Assembly: GCF_007004725.1 (NCBI RefSeq)
Contig: NZ_ML660167.1
Location: forward strand, 62,001-126,000
Source: Aliikangiella coralliicola
GTDB lineage: Bacteria; Pseudomonadota; Gammaproteobacteria; Enterobacterales; Kangiellaceae
Length of the DNA stretch: 64,000 nt
Direction: 5' to 3'
Under the pieces are notes generated by a model that had not been told where the DNA came from, searched no databases, and worked only from the letters and a program-made list of their open reading frames with translations. Shown here piece after piece: positions 15,760-23,677 of the stretch. The position numbers and the translations under genes are program-made. The first letter of the stretch is position 1. Every line of letters starts with the position of its first letter.

Positions 15760-16173
15760 GTGTTTTTTAGAACGAAAAAACAAGACGTCGCCATTAACCT
15801 GACACCGTTAATTGATGTGGTCTTTTTGCTATTGATCTTTTTTATGGTGTCGACCAGCTTTACCCGTGAAACTCAAATTAAGCTGGAGCTGCCTAAAGCC
15901 AATGTAGAGAAACTGAAAACAGAACCGGAAGTTATTGAGATTAGTATCGATAAAGAAGGTCGTATTTTTATTAATGGTAAATCGTTAGTGAATGCACAGG
16001 TGGATACTTTGGTGAAGGCGATAACTCCGTTGATTGGCGACGATACAAATACGCCGGTTATTATCAGCGCTGATGCAAACACGGCTTATCAATCTGTTGT
16101 TACTGCATTAGACGCGGCATCTCAACTTGGCATTACCAATCTGAAAATGGCGACTCAAAAAAATAAAGAATAA
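15760..16173 (+). CDS. ExbD/TolR-family biopolymer transport protein
   Basis: 137 residues from a GTG with AGGA eight bases upstream, starting five bases after the exbB stop. One N-terminal membrane helix (VVFLLLIFFMVSTSF) carries the essential proton-pathway Asp in NLTPLIDVVF, and the periplasmic TolR-like domain follows. It pairs with the preceding ExbB-like protein in a stator or energising complex. It is probably co-transcribed with comEC and exbB upstream and msbA downstream. Confidence 0.93.
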   Translation: MFFRTKKQDVAINLTPLIDVVFLLLIFFMVSTSFTRETQIKLELPKANVEKLKTEPEVIEISIDKEGRIFINGKSLVNAQVDTLVKAITPLIGDDTNTPVIISADANTAYQSVVTALDAASQLGITNLKMATQKNKE

Positions 16174-16284
16174 TGAGTCAATAAAATTAAAGATTGATAA
16201 AAGCAGACTAAAATATAGAAAACTAGAACATAGACAGTCCAATACAATAATTAAAATAATAACGACAGTAACCGAGAGCCGTGA

Positions 16285-18039
16285 ATGAGTAAATTCGATT
16301 CCAGAACATCCAGAGCAACCTTGAAGCGACTACTGGGTTATGTGAAAGATCTGCTCGCCATTTTTATTATTGCCATGTTAGCTAATTTGATTTACGCGGC
16401 AATGGATGTGTGGTTTATCGCTTTAACAGAACCGCTAATGGATGAAGCGCTTCTTGGCGATAATATTGAGCTCATGAAATTAGCGCCATTATTTATTATT
16501 GGGATTTTGTTGATTCGAGGAATAGCTTCCATCATTTCTACCTATTGCATGGGATGGGTTGGGCAAAATGTTGTTCAGAGATTACGCCAACAATTAGTTG
16601 AAAGTTATATTTCTTTACCTTGCCGTTTTTTTGACGACAATCCTTCAGGTCAGTTGATTTCCAAAGTAACCTTTAATACTCAGCAGGTCGCTAGCGTAAG
16701 CTCCGATGCAATCACAAAACTGGTGAGGGAAGGGGCTTCCATCATTTATGCTGTCGCTTTTTTGTTTTATACGAATTGGCGTCTGGCGACAATTTACTTT
16801 ATTGCGGTACCCATTATTGCTCTTATTGTCGCAGTAACGAGTAAGCGTTTTAAAAATGTGAGTAAAAATATTCAAAATGCAATGGGCGGTGTCACTCAGA
16901 CAAGCCAGGAAATTGTTGATGGTTATAAAGTCATTAAGACTTTTAGTGGAGAAGTTTACGAAAAAGATCGATTTTTCAAAGTTGCTAATAAAAACCGTCA
17001 ACAAAATATGAAGCTTATTCTAACAAAAGCAATCAGCGTTCCGTTAATTCAATTGATTGCCGCGTTAGCGATGGCGGTTGTGATTTATTATTCTGCATTT
17101 GAGTTAGAGAACGGCACTTTAAGCCCTGGTGAGTTTGTTGCCATGGTGATGATGATGATGTTTATTCTCAAGCCGTTAAAGGTTGTGTCAAACTTAAATA
17201 GTGTTTTGCAGCAAGGCATTGCAGCGGCGCAGGATATTTTCCAGGTTATCGACAGTGAAAAAGAGAAAGACACAGGTAAAAAAGTTTTAGAGACCAAACC
17301 TGATTCTATTGAGTTTAATGACATTGGTTTTTCATATGGAAATAGTGACAAGCCAATTATCGATAATGTTTCGTTTAGTATTAACCAGGGCGAAACGGTG
17401 GCGTTAGTAGGGCGTTCAGGTAGTGGTAAATCGACGCTAACCAATTTACTGTTGAGATTTTATGAACTTGATAATGGCGAGATAAAATTCGATGGTACCA
17501 ATATTGAAGAATATAAACTCGCTTCCCTTAGAAAAAATATTGCCTATGTATCACAGCAGGTGACCTTATTTAATGATTCAGTCAGGGCTAATATCGCTTA
17601 CGCCGAATCTGAAGTTGATGAAGAAAAAATGATTCAAGCTGCAGAGAAAGCCCATGCGCTAGAATTTATCAATCAGCTTGAACATGGTTTTGATTCCAAT
17701 GTTGGAGAGAATGGTTCTAAGTTGTCGGGGGGACAGAGACAGCGGTTAGCGATTGCTCGTGCAATTTATAAAGATGCACCGATCATTATTTTAGATGAAG
17801 CAACTTCTGCTTTAGACACTGAATCAGAACGGCACATTCAGGCAGCGCTTGATGCATTAACGGAAAACAGAACGACGCTTGTGATTGCTCACCGTTTATC
17901 GACAATTGAAAATGCTGATAATATTATTGTGATGGATGCGGGAAAAATTGTTGAGCAGGGTGATCACAATAGCTTATTAGAGAAAAACGGTGCCTACGCG
18001 CGATTGCACGCGCTGCAGTTTTCCGAAGAATCTAGATAA
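16285..18039 (+). CDS. msbA: Lipid A export ATP-binding/permease protein MsbA
   Basis: 584 residues, the normal MsbA length, with an N-terminal six-helix transmembrane domain (about 1-315) and a C-terminal ABC ATPase. Walker A is GRSGSGKST, the Q-loop lies in YVSQQVTLF, the signature is LSGGQRQR, Walker B is IIILDEATSALD and the switch His lies in IAHRLST. MsbA flips core-lipid A from the inner to the outer leaflet of the inner membrane. The position directly before lpxK and kdsB supports the assignment over other type I ABC exporters. Confidence 0.95.
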   Translation: MSKFDSRTSRATLKRLLGYVKDLLAIFIIAMLANLIYAAMDVWFIALTEPLMDEALLGDNIELMKLAPLFIIGILLIRGIASIISTYCMGWVGQNVVQRLRQQLVESYISLPCRFFDDNPSGQLISKVTFNTQQVASVSSDAITKLVREGASIIYAVAFLFYTNWRLATIYFIAVPIIALIVAVTSKRFKNVSKNIQNAMGGVTQTSQEIVDGYKVIKTFSGEVYEKDRFFKVANKNRQQNMKLILTKAISVPLIQLIAALAMAVVIYYSAFELENGTLSPGEFVAMVMMMMFILKPLKVVSNLNSVLQQGIAAAQDIFQVIDSEKEKDTGKKVLETKPDSIEFNDIGFSYGNSDKPIIDNVSFSINQGETVALVGRSGSGKSTLTNLLLRFYELDNGEIKFDGTNIEEYKLASLRKNIAYVSQQVTLFNDSVRANIAYAESEVDEEKMIQAAEKAHALEFINQLEHGFDSNVGENGSKLSGGQRQRLAIARAIYKDAPIIILDEATSALDTESERHIQAALDALTENRTTLVIAHRLSTIENADNIIVMDAGKIVEQGDHNSLLEKNGAYARLHALQFSEESR

Positions 18040-18112
18040 GTGCTTCAAAAAGATATCCAGGTCGGGTGTTTTGTAGTTTTGATTGGTGGGAGCTACGAGT
18101 AGATAAAATATT

Positions 18113-18190
18113 GTAGGTTGGGTTGCGAAACCCAACATCATTGGCAGGGATTAACGCCGATGTTGAGTTTTATTCTTAAACCCAGCCTAC
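18113..18190. repeat. 78-base imperfect palindromic element (REP/MITE-like)
   Basis: The ends are GTAGGTTGGGTT (18113-18124) and AACCCAGCCTAC (18179-18190), an inverted repeat with one mismatch. Inside are further complementary blocks (AACATC ... GATGTT). GTAGGTTGGGTT-type ends are typical of dispersed short palindromic elements in proteobacteria. It sits in the 231-base gap between msbA and lpxK, so transcripts spanning both genes would carry a long hairpin. Confidence 0.6.
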
Positions 18191-18270
18191 CAAAAAACGC
18201 AAAACAAGAAAGTCGGTGTTACGTTTGCGTTGATGATGTCGATGTATAATTATAAGCGGGAAATTGAACA

Positions 18271-19296
18271 GTGTCGCAAATTTCAATGATCGAAAAATTC
18301 TGGTATTCCCCAGGCTATTTTAAATGGCTTTTCTGGCCATTTAGTTTAGTGATTCAAATTATTGCGATGTTGAAGCGTTTTTTTTACGTGCAAGGTATTC
18401 AAAAGGTCAATACATCATCGGTTCCTGTGATTGTTGTTGGTAACATTACGGTCGGTGGCACCGGGAAAACGCCTTTCATCAGTTTTCTAGTTAATGAATT
18501 TAAAACAAGAAATATTAAGGTTGGTATTGTCAGCCGAGGGTATAAATCGAACGCGGAGAATTACCCTCACATCATTACCGAAGATGATACTGTTGAAGTT
18601 GTTGGTGATGAAGCTTTCATGCAATACCACACCACTAAAGTTCCAATGGCGGTTGGCGCTGATAGAGCATCGGCAGTTGATGCCTTGGTACAAACTCACA
18701 GTTTGGATGTTATTATTAGTGATGATGGCCTGCAACATTACGCGATGGCTCGTCAATTTGAAATACTAATGGTTGATGGAGAGCGTCAATTTGGAAATCA
18801 GCTGATGTTACCCTTTGGCCCGCTAAGAGAGCCAGTTTCTCGGGTTAAGTCAGTTGATTATGTAGTTGTTAATGGCGGCGACACAGAAGCCGACTTGATT
18901 GATTTATCCGACGGCATATCACTGTCGCATATGGTAATAGAAACTAGCAAACTGGTTCATATTAAATCTGATGAGTCGGTGTCTTTGTCTAATCTAAAAG
19001 AGAACAGTGTTTCTGCTGTTGCTGGAATAGGAAACCCAAATCGTTTTTTTAAAAGTTTATCAAAACATTGTTCAGGTTATGAGCAAAAAGTTTTCGTTGA
19101 CCATCATGAGTTTCAAGAAAGCGATTTCGATGATCTAAAAAATGATATTGTGGTAATGACGGAGAAAGACGCGGTTAAGTGTAGAAAATTTGCGAAAGAT
19201 AATTGGTATTTTTTGAAAATTAATGCGAAATTAACGTCAGAAGATTTCAATCAACTTTTTGACAGGCTCGATAGTAAGCTCTTCAATAAAGCATGA
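18271..19296 (+). CDS. lpxK: Tetraacyldisaccharide 4'-kinase LpxK
   Basis: 341 residues from a GTG. LpxK phosphorylates the 4' position of the lipid A disaccharide at the inner membrane. The N-terminal amphipathic/hydrophobic region (FKWLFWPFSLVIQIIAML) anchors it. The P-loop-like motif VGNITVGGTGKTP is at about residues 52-64, and SRGYKS and DDGLQHY are further family signatures. The C-terminal lobe has MTEKDAVKC. It lies in the normal place after msbA. The ribosome-binding site is weak (GGGA ten bases upstream). Confidence 0.95.
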   Translation: MSQISMIEKFWYSPGYFKWLFWPFSLVIQIIAMLKRFFYVQGIQKVNTSSVPVIVVGNITVGGTGKTPFISFLVNEFKTRNIKVGIVSRGYKSNAENYPHIITEDDTVEVVGDEAFMQYHTTKVPMAVGADRASAVDALVQTHSLDVIISDDGLQHYAMARQFEILMVDGERQFGNQLMLPFGPLREPVSRVKSVDYVVVNGGDTEADLIDLSDGISLSHMVIETSKLVHIKSDESVSLSNLKENSVSAVAGIGNPNRFFKSLSKHCSGYEQKVFVDHHEFQESDFDDLKNDIVVMTEKDAVKCRKFAKDNWYFLKINAKLTSEDFNQLFDRLDSKLFNKA

Positions 19297-19371
19297 TTAG
19301 GAGTAGGATTGTTGAAGCCTAATGCTATCCAGCACAAAAGGCTTATTCTGACAAGTAACAGGTAAAGAATT

Positions 19372-19563
19372 ATGGATAAAAAACTTCTGGATATCCTAGT
19401 ATGTCCTATGTGTAACAGTAAATTAAACTATATTAAAGATAAGAAGGTTTTACTTTGTCAGTTTGATAGGGTGACTTATCCGATTGAAGATGATATTCCT
19501 GTTTTGTTACCGGAAAGAACAACCCGTCTTACAGCAGAACAACTAGAGACTTTAAATGGATAG
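19372..19563 (+). CDS. ycaR: Trm112/YcaR-family small zinc-ribbon-like protein
   Basis: 63 residues, MDKKLLDILVCPMCNSKL at the start and PIEDDIPVLLPE in the middle, both diagnostic of the Trm112-like YcaR family. The CxxC pair is followed by a single further Cys. The function is unknown; eukaryotic Trm112 activates methyltransferases. The gene is almost always between lpxK and kdsB, and here its last 8 bases overlap the kdsB start. Confidence 0.93.
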   Translation: MDKKLLDILVCPMCNSKLNYIKDKKVLLCQFDRVTYPIEDDIPVLLPERTTRLTAEQLETLNG

Positions 19564-20314
19564 TTTTCATGTCATCATTCCCGCACGATACCAATCGAGT
19601 CGGTTGCCGGGAAAACCGCTAACGCAAATTGGTAATCAATCTATGATTCTCCACGTTTGTGATAGAGCGAAGGAGAGTGGTGCCGAGTCGATAACTGTTG
19701 CCACCGACAATAATGCAATTCTCGATGAAGTTCAGCAGCATGGATATGACGCTGTGTTAACTCGAGAGGATCATCCATCAGGAAGCGATCGGATTTATGA
19801 AGCGGCAGAAAAAATTGGTTTGAACGATGAGCAGATTATCGTTAATGTGCAAGGTGATGAACCCTTCATTCCTGCTGAAAATATTTCTCTGGTGGCGTCA
19901 TTATTAAGTTCTCCTGAAGATCAGATGTCGACACTTTGTTGTCCCATTTCTGAAGCCGAAGAAGTGCTTGATCCGAATGCTGTTAAAGTTATTTTTGATA
20001 AGAATGGTAAAGCGATTTATTTTTCTCGCTCTCCGATTCCGTATGATCGAGAAAATATTATTAAATTGGGGTCACCGCTTTCTGCTTCTTATTATCGACA
20101 CATCGGAATTTATGCATATCGTAAGAGTTTTTTAAAACAGTTTATTTCCTGGTCACCGAGTGAATTAGAAAGTGCTGAATCGTTGGAGCAACTAAGAGTG
20201 ATTGAAAACGGATTTTCGATAAAAATTGCAGCACTGGAAAAGTCGCCACCTCATGGGGTTGATACGCCGTTAGATTTAGAGAAAGCTAAGCACTATTTCG
20301 AAAGTTTAAAGTAG
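19556..20314 (+). CDS. kdsB: 3-deoxy-manno-octulosonate cytidylyltransferase KdsB
   Basis: 252 residues. KdsB makes CMP-Kdo from CTP and Kdo for LPS inner-core synthesis. The N-terminal nucleotide-binding motif IIPARYQSSRLPGKPL is present, as are VATDN, HPSGSDRIYEA, NVQGDEPFI and the C-terminal HGVDTPLDLEKA. Its ATG overlaps the ycaR stop region. A second, decayed copy of the last 46 codons lies 1.88 kb downstream (22052), so one of the two 3' ends may derive from a recombination event. Confidence 0.96.
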   Translation: MDSFHVIIPARYQSSRLPGKPLTQIGNQSMILHVCDRAKESGAESITVATDNNAILDEVQQHGYDAVLTREDHPSGSDRIYEAAEKIGLNDEQIIVNVQGDEPFIPAENISLVASLLSSPEDQMSTLCCPISEAEEVLDPNAVKVIFDKNGKAIYFSRSPIPYDRENIIKLGSPLSASYYRHIGIYAYRKSFLKQFISWSPSELESAESLEQLRVIENGFSIKIAALEKSPPHGVDTPLDLEKAKHYFESLK

Positions 20315-20550
20315 TGTTGAAGCATAAAAATCGCGCCGGAAAACTATTGAGTGCTACTTATTTGGATGAGTATCAAATAACAAGTTATTAACTTGTCGAG
20401 TTAAATGGGCATTACTCTATTAATCCCTTGTTAACCCTCTGCAAACACTTTAATTTAACGTTCACTCAACCATGGTTTCCAGAACCGCACTAGTGAGCCG
20501 TTTTTCTAAGGAGGTTGTATCTTGGCCGCATAGGAAGAATCGGCAAATTT

Positions 20551-21732
20551 TTAGAGTACAAAACTTTTCCATGCCCAAACAAGTAAAGGTATCAGCAATG
20601 ATGTCATTATCCATTTCCAATAAGTGTTGGCGAACTTTCGCAAACTATAAGTTGGATTGACGCTGATAAAAATTTCGTTGTCGATTATCGGATAGTCTTT
20701 GAACTCTTGGCCTGTTTCTAACTTAAATCTAGATGTTACTTTTAAGTGAATTTCTTTAAGCCCTAAACTTTTTGCGGTAATATCCCAGCTCCAGTTAGTA
20801 ACGTCGTTATCGCTGACAATTTGTTCTTCCTCTGATAAAGCAAGGATATCGAAATCATTTCCAATCAATTTTACTTTCATAAATTCTGAAATTTTTAGTT
20901 TTTCAAATTGTGGTTTTCCTGCCCCTTTCAAGTTTGCTGCTAATTCCTTCATAAACTTAGTCGAAATTCTTACTTCAACTCTCTCTTTAGTTCCAAGCTT
21001 CATCTTTTGGGGCGGGTTATACATTAAGATACCCAAAGGCATGTCTTGAATTACTTTCGAAATAGGAAAGTGGGATTTTTTTACATTTTCAGTAGATTCT
21101 TCATTAAAGTTTGGGAGGTCGTAAGAAGTCCCATCGTTCATATCGCCTAAATCAGAGTCATCCCAGTCCTCAGGGATCAAACTATGTTCATGGTCAGGAT
21201 TGGGGCTAATTACTGCAAGATTGTCAGGATCTAAGCTGGTATCAGAAAAGGCTTCAGAAACTTGCAAGTTTCTCCTGGCATGTTCTAAATTCGTTAATGG
21301 ATCAGTTTCCTCCTGCAGGCTCTCAGTATACCTTTCTATCGACGGCAAACTGAATGGATCATCATGTCCTTCTGATACTTCATGTAAAATTCTAGTTTCA
21401 TGTAACGTTGAGTCAAATGGTTCTAAATTGACTACGACTTCGAAGTCTCCGAATACCAGGATATCTTTGTCACATAAAAGCACCTGACGACCTTTTCTAA
21501 CTTGTACTTCATTTACCTGAGTACCATTTGTACCAAGACTAATTAATTGAAAATTAATGCCGTCAAAAATTATTTCTATATGTTTACTGCTTACAAACTT
21601 GTCAGGGTCAATGATATTTATGTCACACGCTTCGTTTCTTCCTATCGTACAACCAATGTCTATTCCTTCCCATAGTATGGGACTTGAGGTTACATTTTCG
21701 TTTAATGATTTTATTTTCAGGGATAATTTCAT
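20551..21732 (-). CDS. FHA-domain protein with beta-sandwich and C-terminal membrane anchor
   Basis: About 393 residues from the ATG at 21732 (a GTG two codons upstream is possible). An FHA phosphothreonine-binding domain covers about residues 20-105: CTIGRNEACDINI, SSKHIEI and GTNGTQVNE carry the usual Arg, Ser-His and Asn residues. An acidic linker follows. At about 230-370 comes a beta-rich domain with a block LGILMYNPPQKMKLGTKERV, then ALSEEEQIV and WSWDITAKSLG. I have the impression this domain also ends other membrane-tethered bacterial signalling proteins, but I cannot verify it. One C-terminal helix (WIMTSLLIPLLVWAW) leaves nearly the whole protein in the cytoplasm. No kinase or phosphatase partner of its own lies next to it, and a T6SS link is possible but unsupported. 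It lies opposite to the LPS genes, inside an apparent insertion. Confidence 0.75.
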   Translation of the reverse strand: MKLSLKIKSLNENVTSSPILWEGIDIGCTIGRNEACDINIIDPDKFVSSKHIEIIFDGINFQLISLGTNGTQVNEVQVRKGRQVLLCDKDILVFGDFEVVVNLEPFDSTLHETRILHEVSEGHDDPFSLPSIERYTESLQEETDPLTNLEHARRNLQVSEAFSDTSLDPDNLAVISPNPDHEHSLIPEDWDDSDLGDMNDGTSYDLPNFNEESTENVKKSHFPISKVIQDMPLGILMYNPPQKMKLGTKERVEVRISTKFMKELAANLKGAGKPQFEKLKISEFMKVKLIGNDFDILALSEEEQIVSDNDVTNWSWDITAKSLGLKEIHLKVTSRFKLETGQEFKDYPIIDNEIFISVNPTYSLRKFANTYWKWIMTSLLIPLLVWAWKSFVL

Positions 21733-21841
21733 CTTCACTTCAACGTTGTTTCAACTGTTTAATTAGCGTAACTATCTGTTGTTGATTTGTTCTTTTTCGA
21801 ATAGGTTCTATCTGCTATTTTTGCGATAGTTTTTTGTTTCC

Positions 21842-21949
21842 TCACTTTCGAACCGGAGGAGAGTCTACTTTCTTAAGAGAGAGTATAAGTGTCCAGGGGG
21901 CAAACAGCACCAAGTAAAAGAGCTTCGTGCAATGTGATAGGTCTTTCAT
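21842..21949 (-). CDS. Candidate 35-residue membrane microprotein
   Basis: An ATG with a strong ribosome-binding site (AAAAGGA, 7-base spacing) opens 35 codons: MKDLSHCTKLFYLVLFAPWT, continuing LILSLKKVDSPPVRK. There is one predicted membrane helix (FYLVLFAPWTLILSL) followed by a positively charged tail, a typical layout for bacterial small membrane proteins. It ends 109 bases before the FHA gene on the same strand and could be its leader cistron. The family is not recognised and expression is unknown. Confidence 0.42.
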   Translation of the reverse strand: MKDLSHCTKLFYLVLFAPWTLILSLKKVDSPPVRK

Positions 21950-22051
21950 GATTCGTCCTTTTATCTCTTTTTGAAATTATTATTGGTTGTGCAGTTAGAA
22001 AGTATATAACGAATTCTGCGAATAGTGGAATGAAATATTAGAAAGGCGAAT

Positions 22052-22207
22052 GCAGAGTCGTTGGAGTAATTAAGAGTGATTGAAAATGGATTTTCGATAA
22101 AAATTGCGGCGTTGGAAAAATCACCGCCTCATGAGGTTGATACGCCGTTTGATTTGGAGAAAGCTATAAATTATTACGAGCAGTTAAAAACTAACAAAAA
22201 AACTTGA
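22052..22207 (+). pseudogene. Decayed 3' fragment of a second kdsB
   Basis: Codon-by-codon comparison with the last 46 codons of kdsB (20174-20311) gives about 114 of 138 identical bases. Most differences are at third positions, which means the two copies diverged under protein-level selection before this one decayed. The frame contains TAA where kdsB has CAA (Gln), and homology fades just upstream, so only the 3' end remains. After the kdsB-equivalent end the frame runs a few codons to a TGA. The fragment marks the far side of the segment inserted after kdsB. Confidence 0.85.
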
Positions 22208-22221
22208 GCAAGGAAAAACAA

Positions 22222-22293
22222 ATGAAAAGAGCTATTCGTTATGCTTACTCAAGTAACACCATTCAATGCGGTAAATCTCGTTATTGTCCCTAA
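22222..22293 (+). CDS. Candidate 23-residue ORF after the kdsB remnant
   Basis: An ATG with a strong ribosome-binding site (AAGGA, 7-base spacing) opens 23 codons beginning MKRAIRYAYSSNTIQCGKSR and ending YCP. It is basic, with two Cys and no membrane helix. It begins 14 bases after the remnant's stop codon. It may be a real microprotein, a leader peptide or chance; nothing in the sequence decides this. Confidence 0.3.
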   Translation: MKRAIRYAYSSNTIQCGKSRYCP

Positions 22294-22467
22294 GAAATTC
22301 TACATATTGTAAGTTTTATTAATTAGAAAAAAGCTTATTGAGCTTAAAGTTAGGTTTCTACGAATATTATCAGATAGTTACTGAACTAATTGGGAATATT
22401 GGGTGAGCATTGAGCTCCTTTTTTATTTATAATCGTGCCTTGAGTTATTAAATATAGGAGAAATTTA

Positions 22468-22815
22468 GTGAAAAAGTATTTGTTTCTAGGGATATTATTG
22501 GTTTTATCATCAGATTGTTTTGCTGGCACTTGGACTAATGGACAACAACTAGTAAAGCATGTGATATGGAGACCAGGTTACCATGGCTTTTATGTCGATA
22601 GCAGTAAATTTCATGATCCAGAAGGTTGTCGAACTACTGGTACTGCGAACATGTATTTGATAGACCAGACTTGGGAAACTCAAAATGAGAAAACTGTAGA
22701 TAGACTTTATTCGGCGATTCTTTTGGCGTTTTCAACTGGTAAAAAAGTACATGTATTTGTTGACGGATGTATTGGGCAAATTCCAAAAATGACAGGTATA
22801 CAAATAAACCCGTAA
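22468..22815 (+). CDS. Small secreted hypothetical protein, 115 residues
   Basis: GTG start with AGGAG 7 bases upstream. A signal peptide (KKYLFLGILLVLSSDCFAG) is cleaved near residue 20. The mature part has two cysteines likely to form a disulfide (EGCRTTG and VDGCIG), separated by a segment with LYSAILLAFSTGKKVHVFV. This pattern, in which a short helix precedes a K-x-V-x-V-x-V-x-GC strand and an I-x-G-I-Q-I end, recurs in small exported proteins of marine bacteria that have no assigned function. It lies in the insertion between kdsB and the phosphatase gene and ends in its own hairpin. Confidence 0.75.
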   Translation: MKKYLFLGILLVLSSDCFAGTWTNGQQLVKHVIWRPGYHGFYVDSSKFHDPEGCRTTGTANMYLIDQTWETQNEKTVDRLYSAILLAFSTGKKVHVFVDGCIGQIPKMTGIQINP

Positions 22816-22828
22816 ACCTGCTCTTTCA

Positions 22829-22855
22829 AAAAGCCCCACTAAAATGGGGTTTCTA
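22829..22855 (+). terminator. Probable terminator of the small secreted protein gene
   Basis: Stem CCCCA / TGGGG with flanking A/T pairing and a 6-base loop, followed by TTTCT. It lies 14 bases beyond the stop codon of the 115-residue gene. Confidence 0.6.
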
Positions 22856-23084
22856 TAACCGCATTAAACTCGCAAGCTGGGGCTATAAATATACTAAGAG
22901 GTTTACGAAATTTTCTGAAATTGAAACTGGTTTTATGAATAAGTTTATTTGTTTACATTGTCTTTTCGGTAAAAAATTACAGCTAAATCCCTCCCAAAAA
23001 CAATCACGTAAGCATTTGATTTCATCAGTCTGAATAAGGTACGATTTTAACCTAAAATTTCCCGTTTCTTCTGAGGTCAACCCT

Positions 23085-23588
23085 TTGAAAAATAACAAAA
23101 TTAATTCAGTCCTTTTCGTCTGCATGGGCAACATTTGCCGTTCTCCAACAGCAGAAGGAGTGTTTCGAAGAATTGCAGATACAGAACTTAATGAGGTCGG
23201 CTTATCTATCGATTCCGCCGGAACTATTGGTTATCACTGTGGCGAACATGCTGATCATCGTTCGATAAAAGCGGCAAAAAATCGCGGGTATGATTTATCA
23301 AAAATTATTTCTCGCCAGGTGAGAGATAGTGATTTTTCCGAGTTTGATTTAATTTTAGCGATGGATAAAGAAAATTTTCGAAACCTGATTAAGCAAGCTG
23401 AAAAGTCGGGTAATGGATCTTATGCGGATAAAATAAAGTTATTTTTAGATTTTTCTAAACAGAGTGATTATGAGGAAGTTCCCGACCCTTATTATGGTGG
23501 AGAAAAAGGATTTGATTTGGTAATCGATCTAATTGAAGACGCAAGCAGGGGATTAATTAATTTTATTAATAAGGGAAAAGCGGATTAG
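23085..23588 (+). CDS. Low-molecular-weight protein-tyrosine phosphatase
   Basis: 167 residues from a TTG with GAGG upstream. The phosphate-binding loop CMGNICRS gives nucleophile Cys13 and Arg19, and the general acid is Asp134 in PDPYYGG. These cytoplasmic enzymes dephosphorylate protein tyrosines, often of kinases that control polysaccharide synthesis; no such kinase is in the window. In Pseudomonas the homologous gene follows kdsB directly and precedes murB and rne. Here murB is missing and an insertion separates it from kdsB. Confidence 0.95.
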   Translation: MKNNKINSVLFVCMGNICRSPTAEGVFRRIADTELNEVGLSIDSAGTIGYHCGEHADHRSIKAAKNRGYDLSKIISRQVRDSDFSEFDLILAMDKENFRNLIKQAEKSGNGSYADKIKLFLDFSKQSDYEEVPDPYYGGEKGFDLVIDLIEDASRGLINFINKGKAD

Positions 23589-23622
23589 ATTTCGAGTTAA
23601 TTAACGACTTATTATTCTCAAT

Positions 23623-23649
23623 AAAAAACCTCCATCATGGAGGTTTTTT
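23623..23649. terminator. Bidirectional terminator between the phosphatase gene and rne
   Basis: Perfect 12-bp stem AAAAAACCTCCA / TGGAGGTTTTTT with a 3-base loop. T-runs occur on both strands, so it serves the convergent phosphatase gene and rne. Confidence 0.92.
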
Positions 23650-23677
23650 ATTGGTGTTTCATTAGAAAAATATTTGC

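Noticed and set aside
20472-20660. 62-codon plus-strand frame with internal AAGGAGG
   Set aside because: It overlaps the FHA gene end on the other strand. The AAGGAGG at 20509-20515 leads only to a 3-codon frame and is probably a relic or chance.
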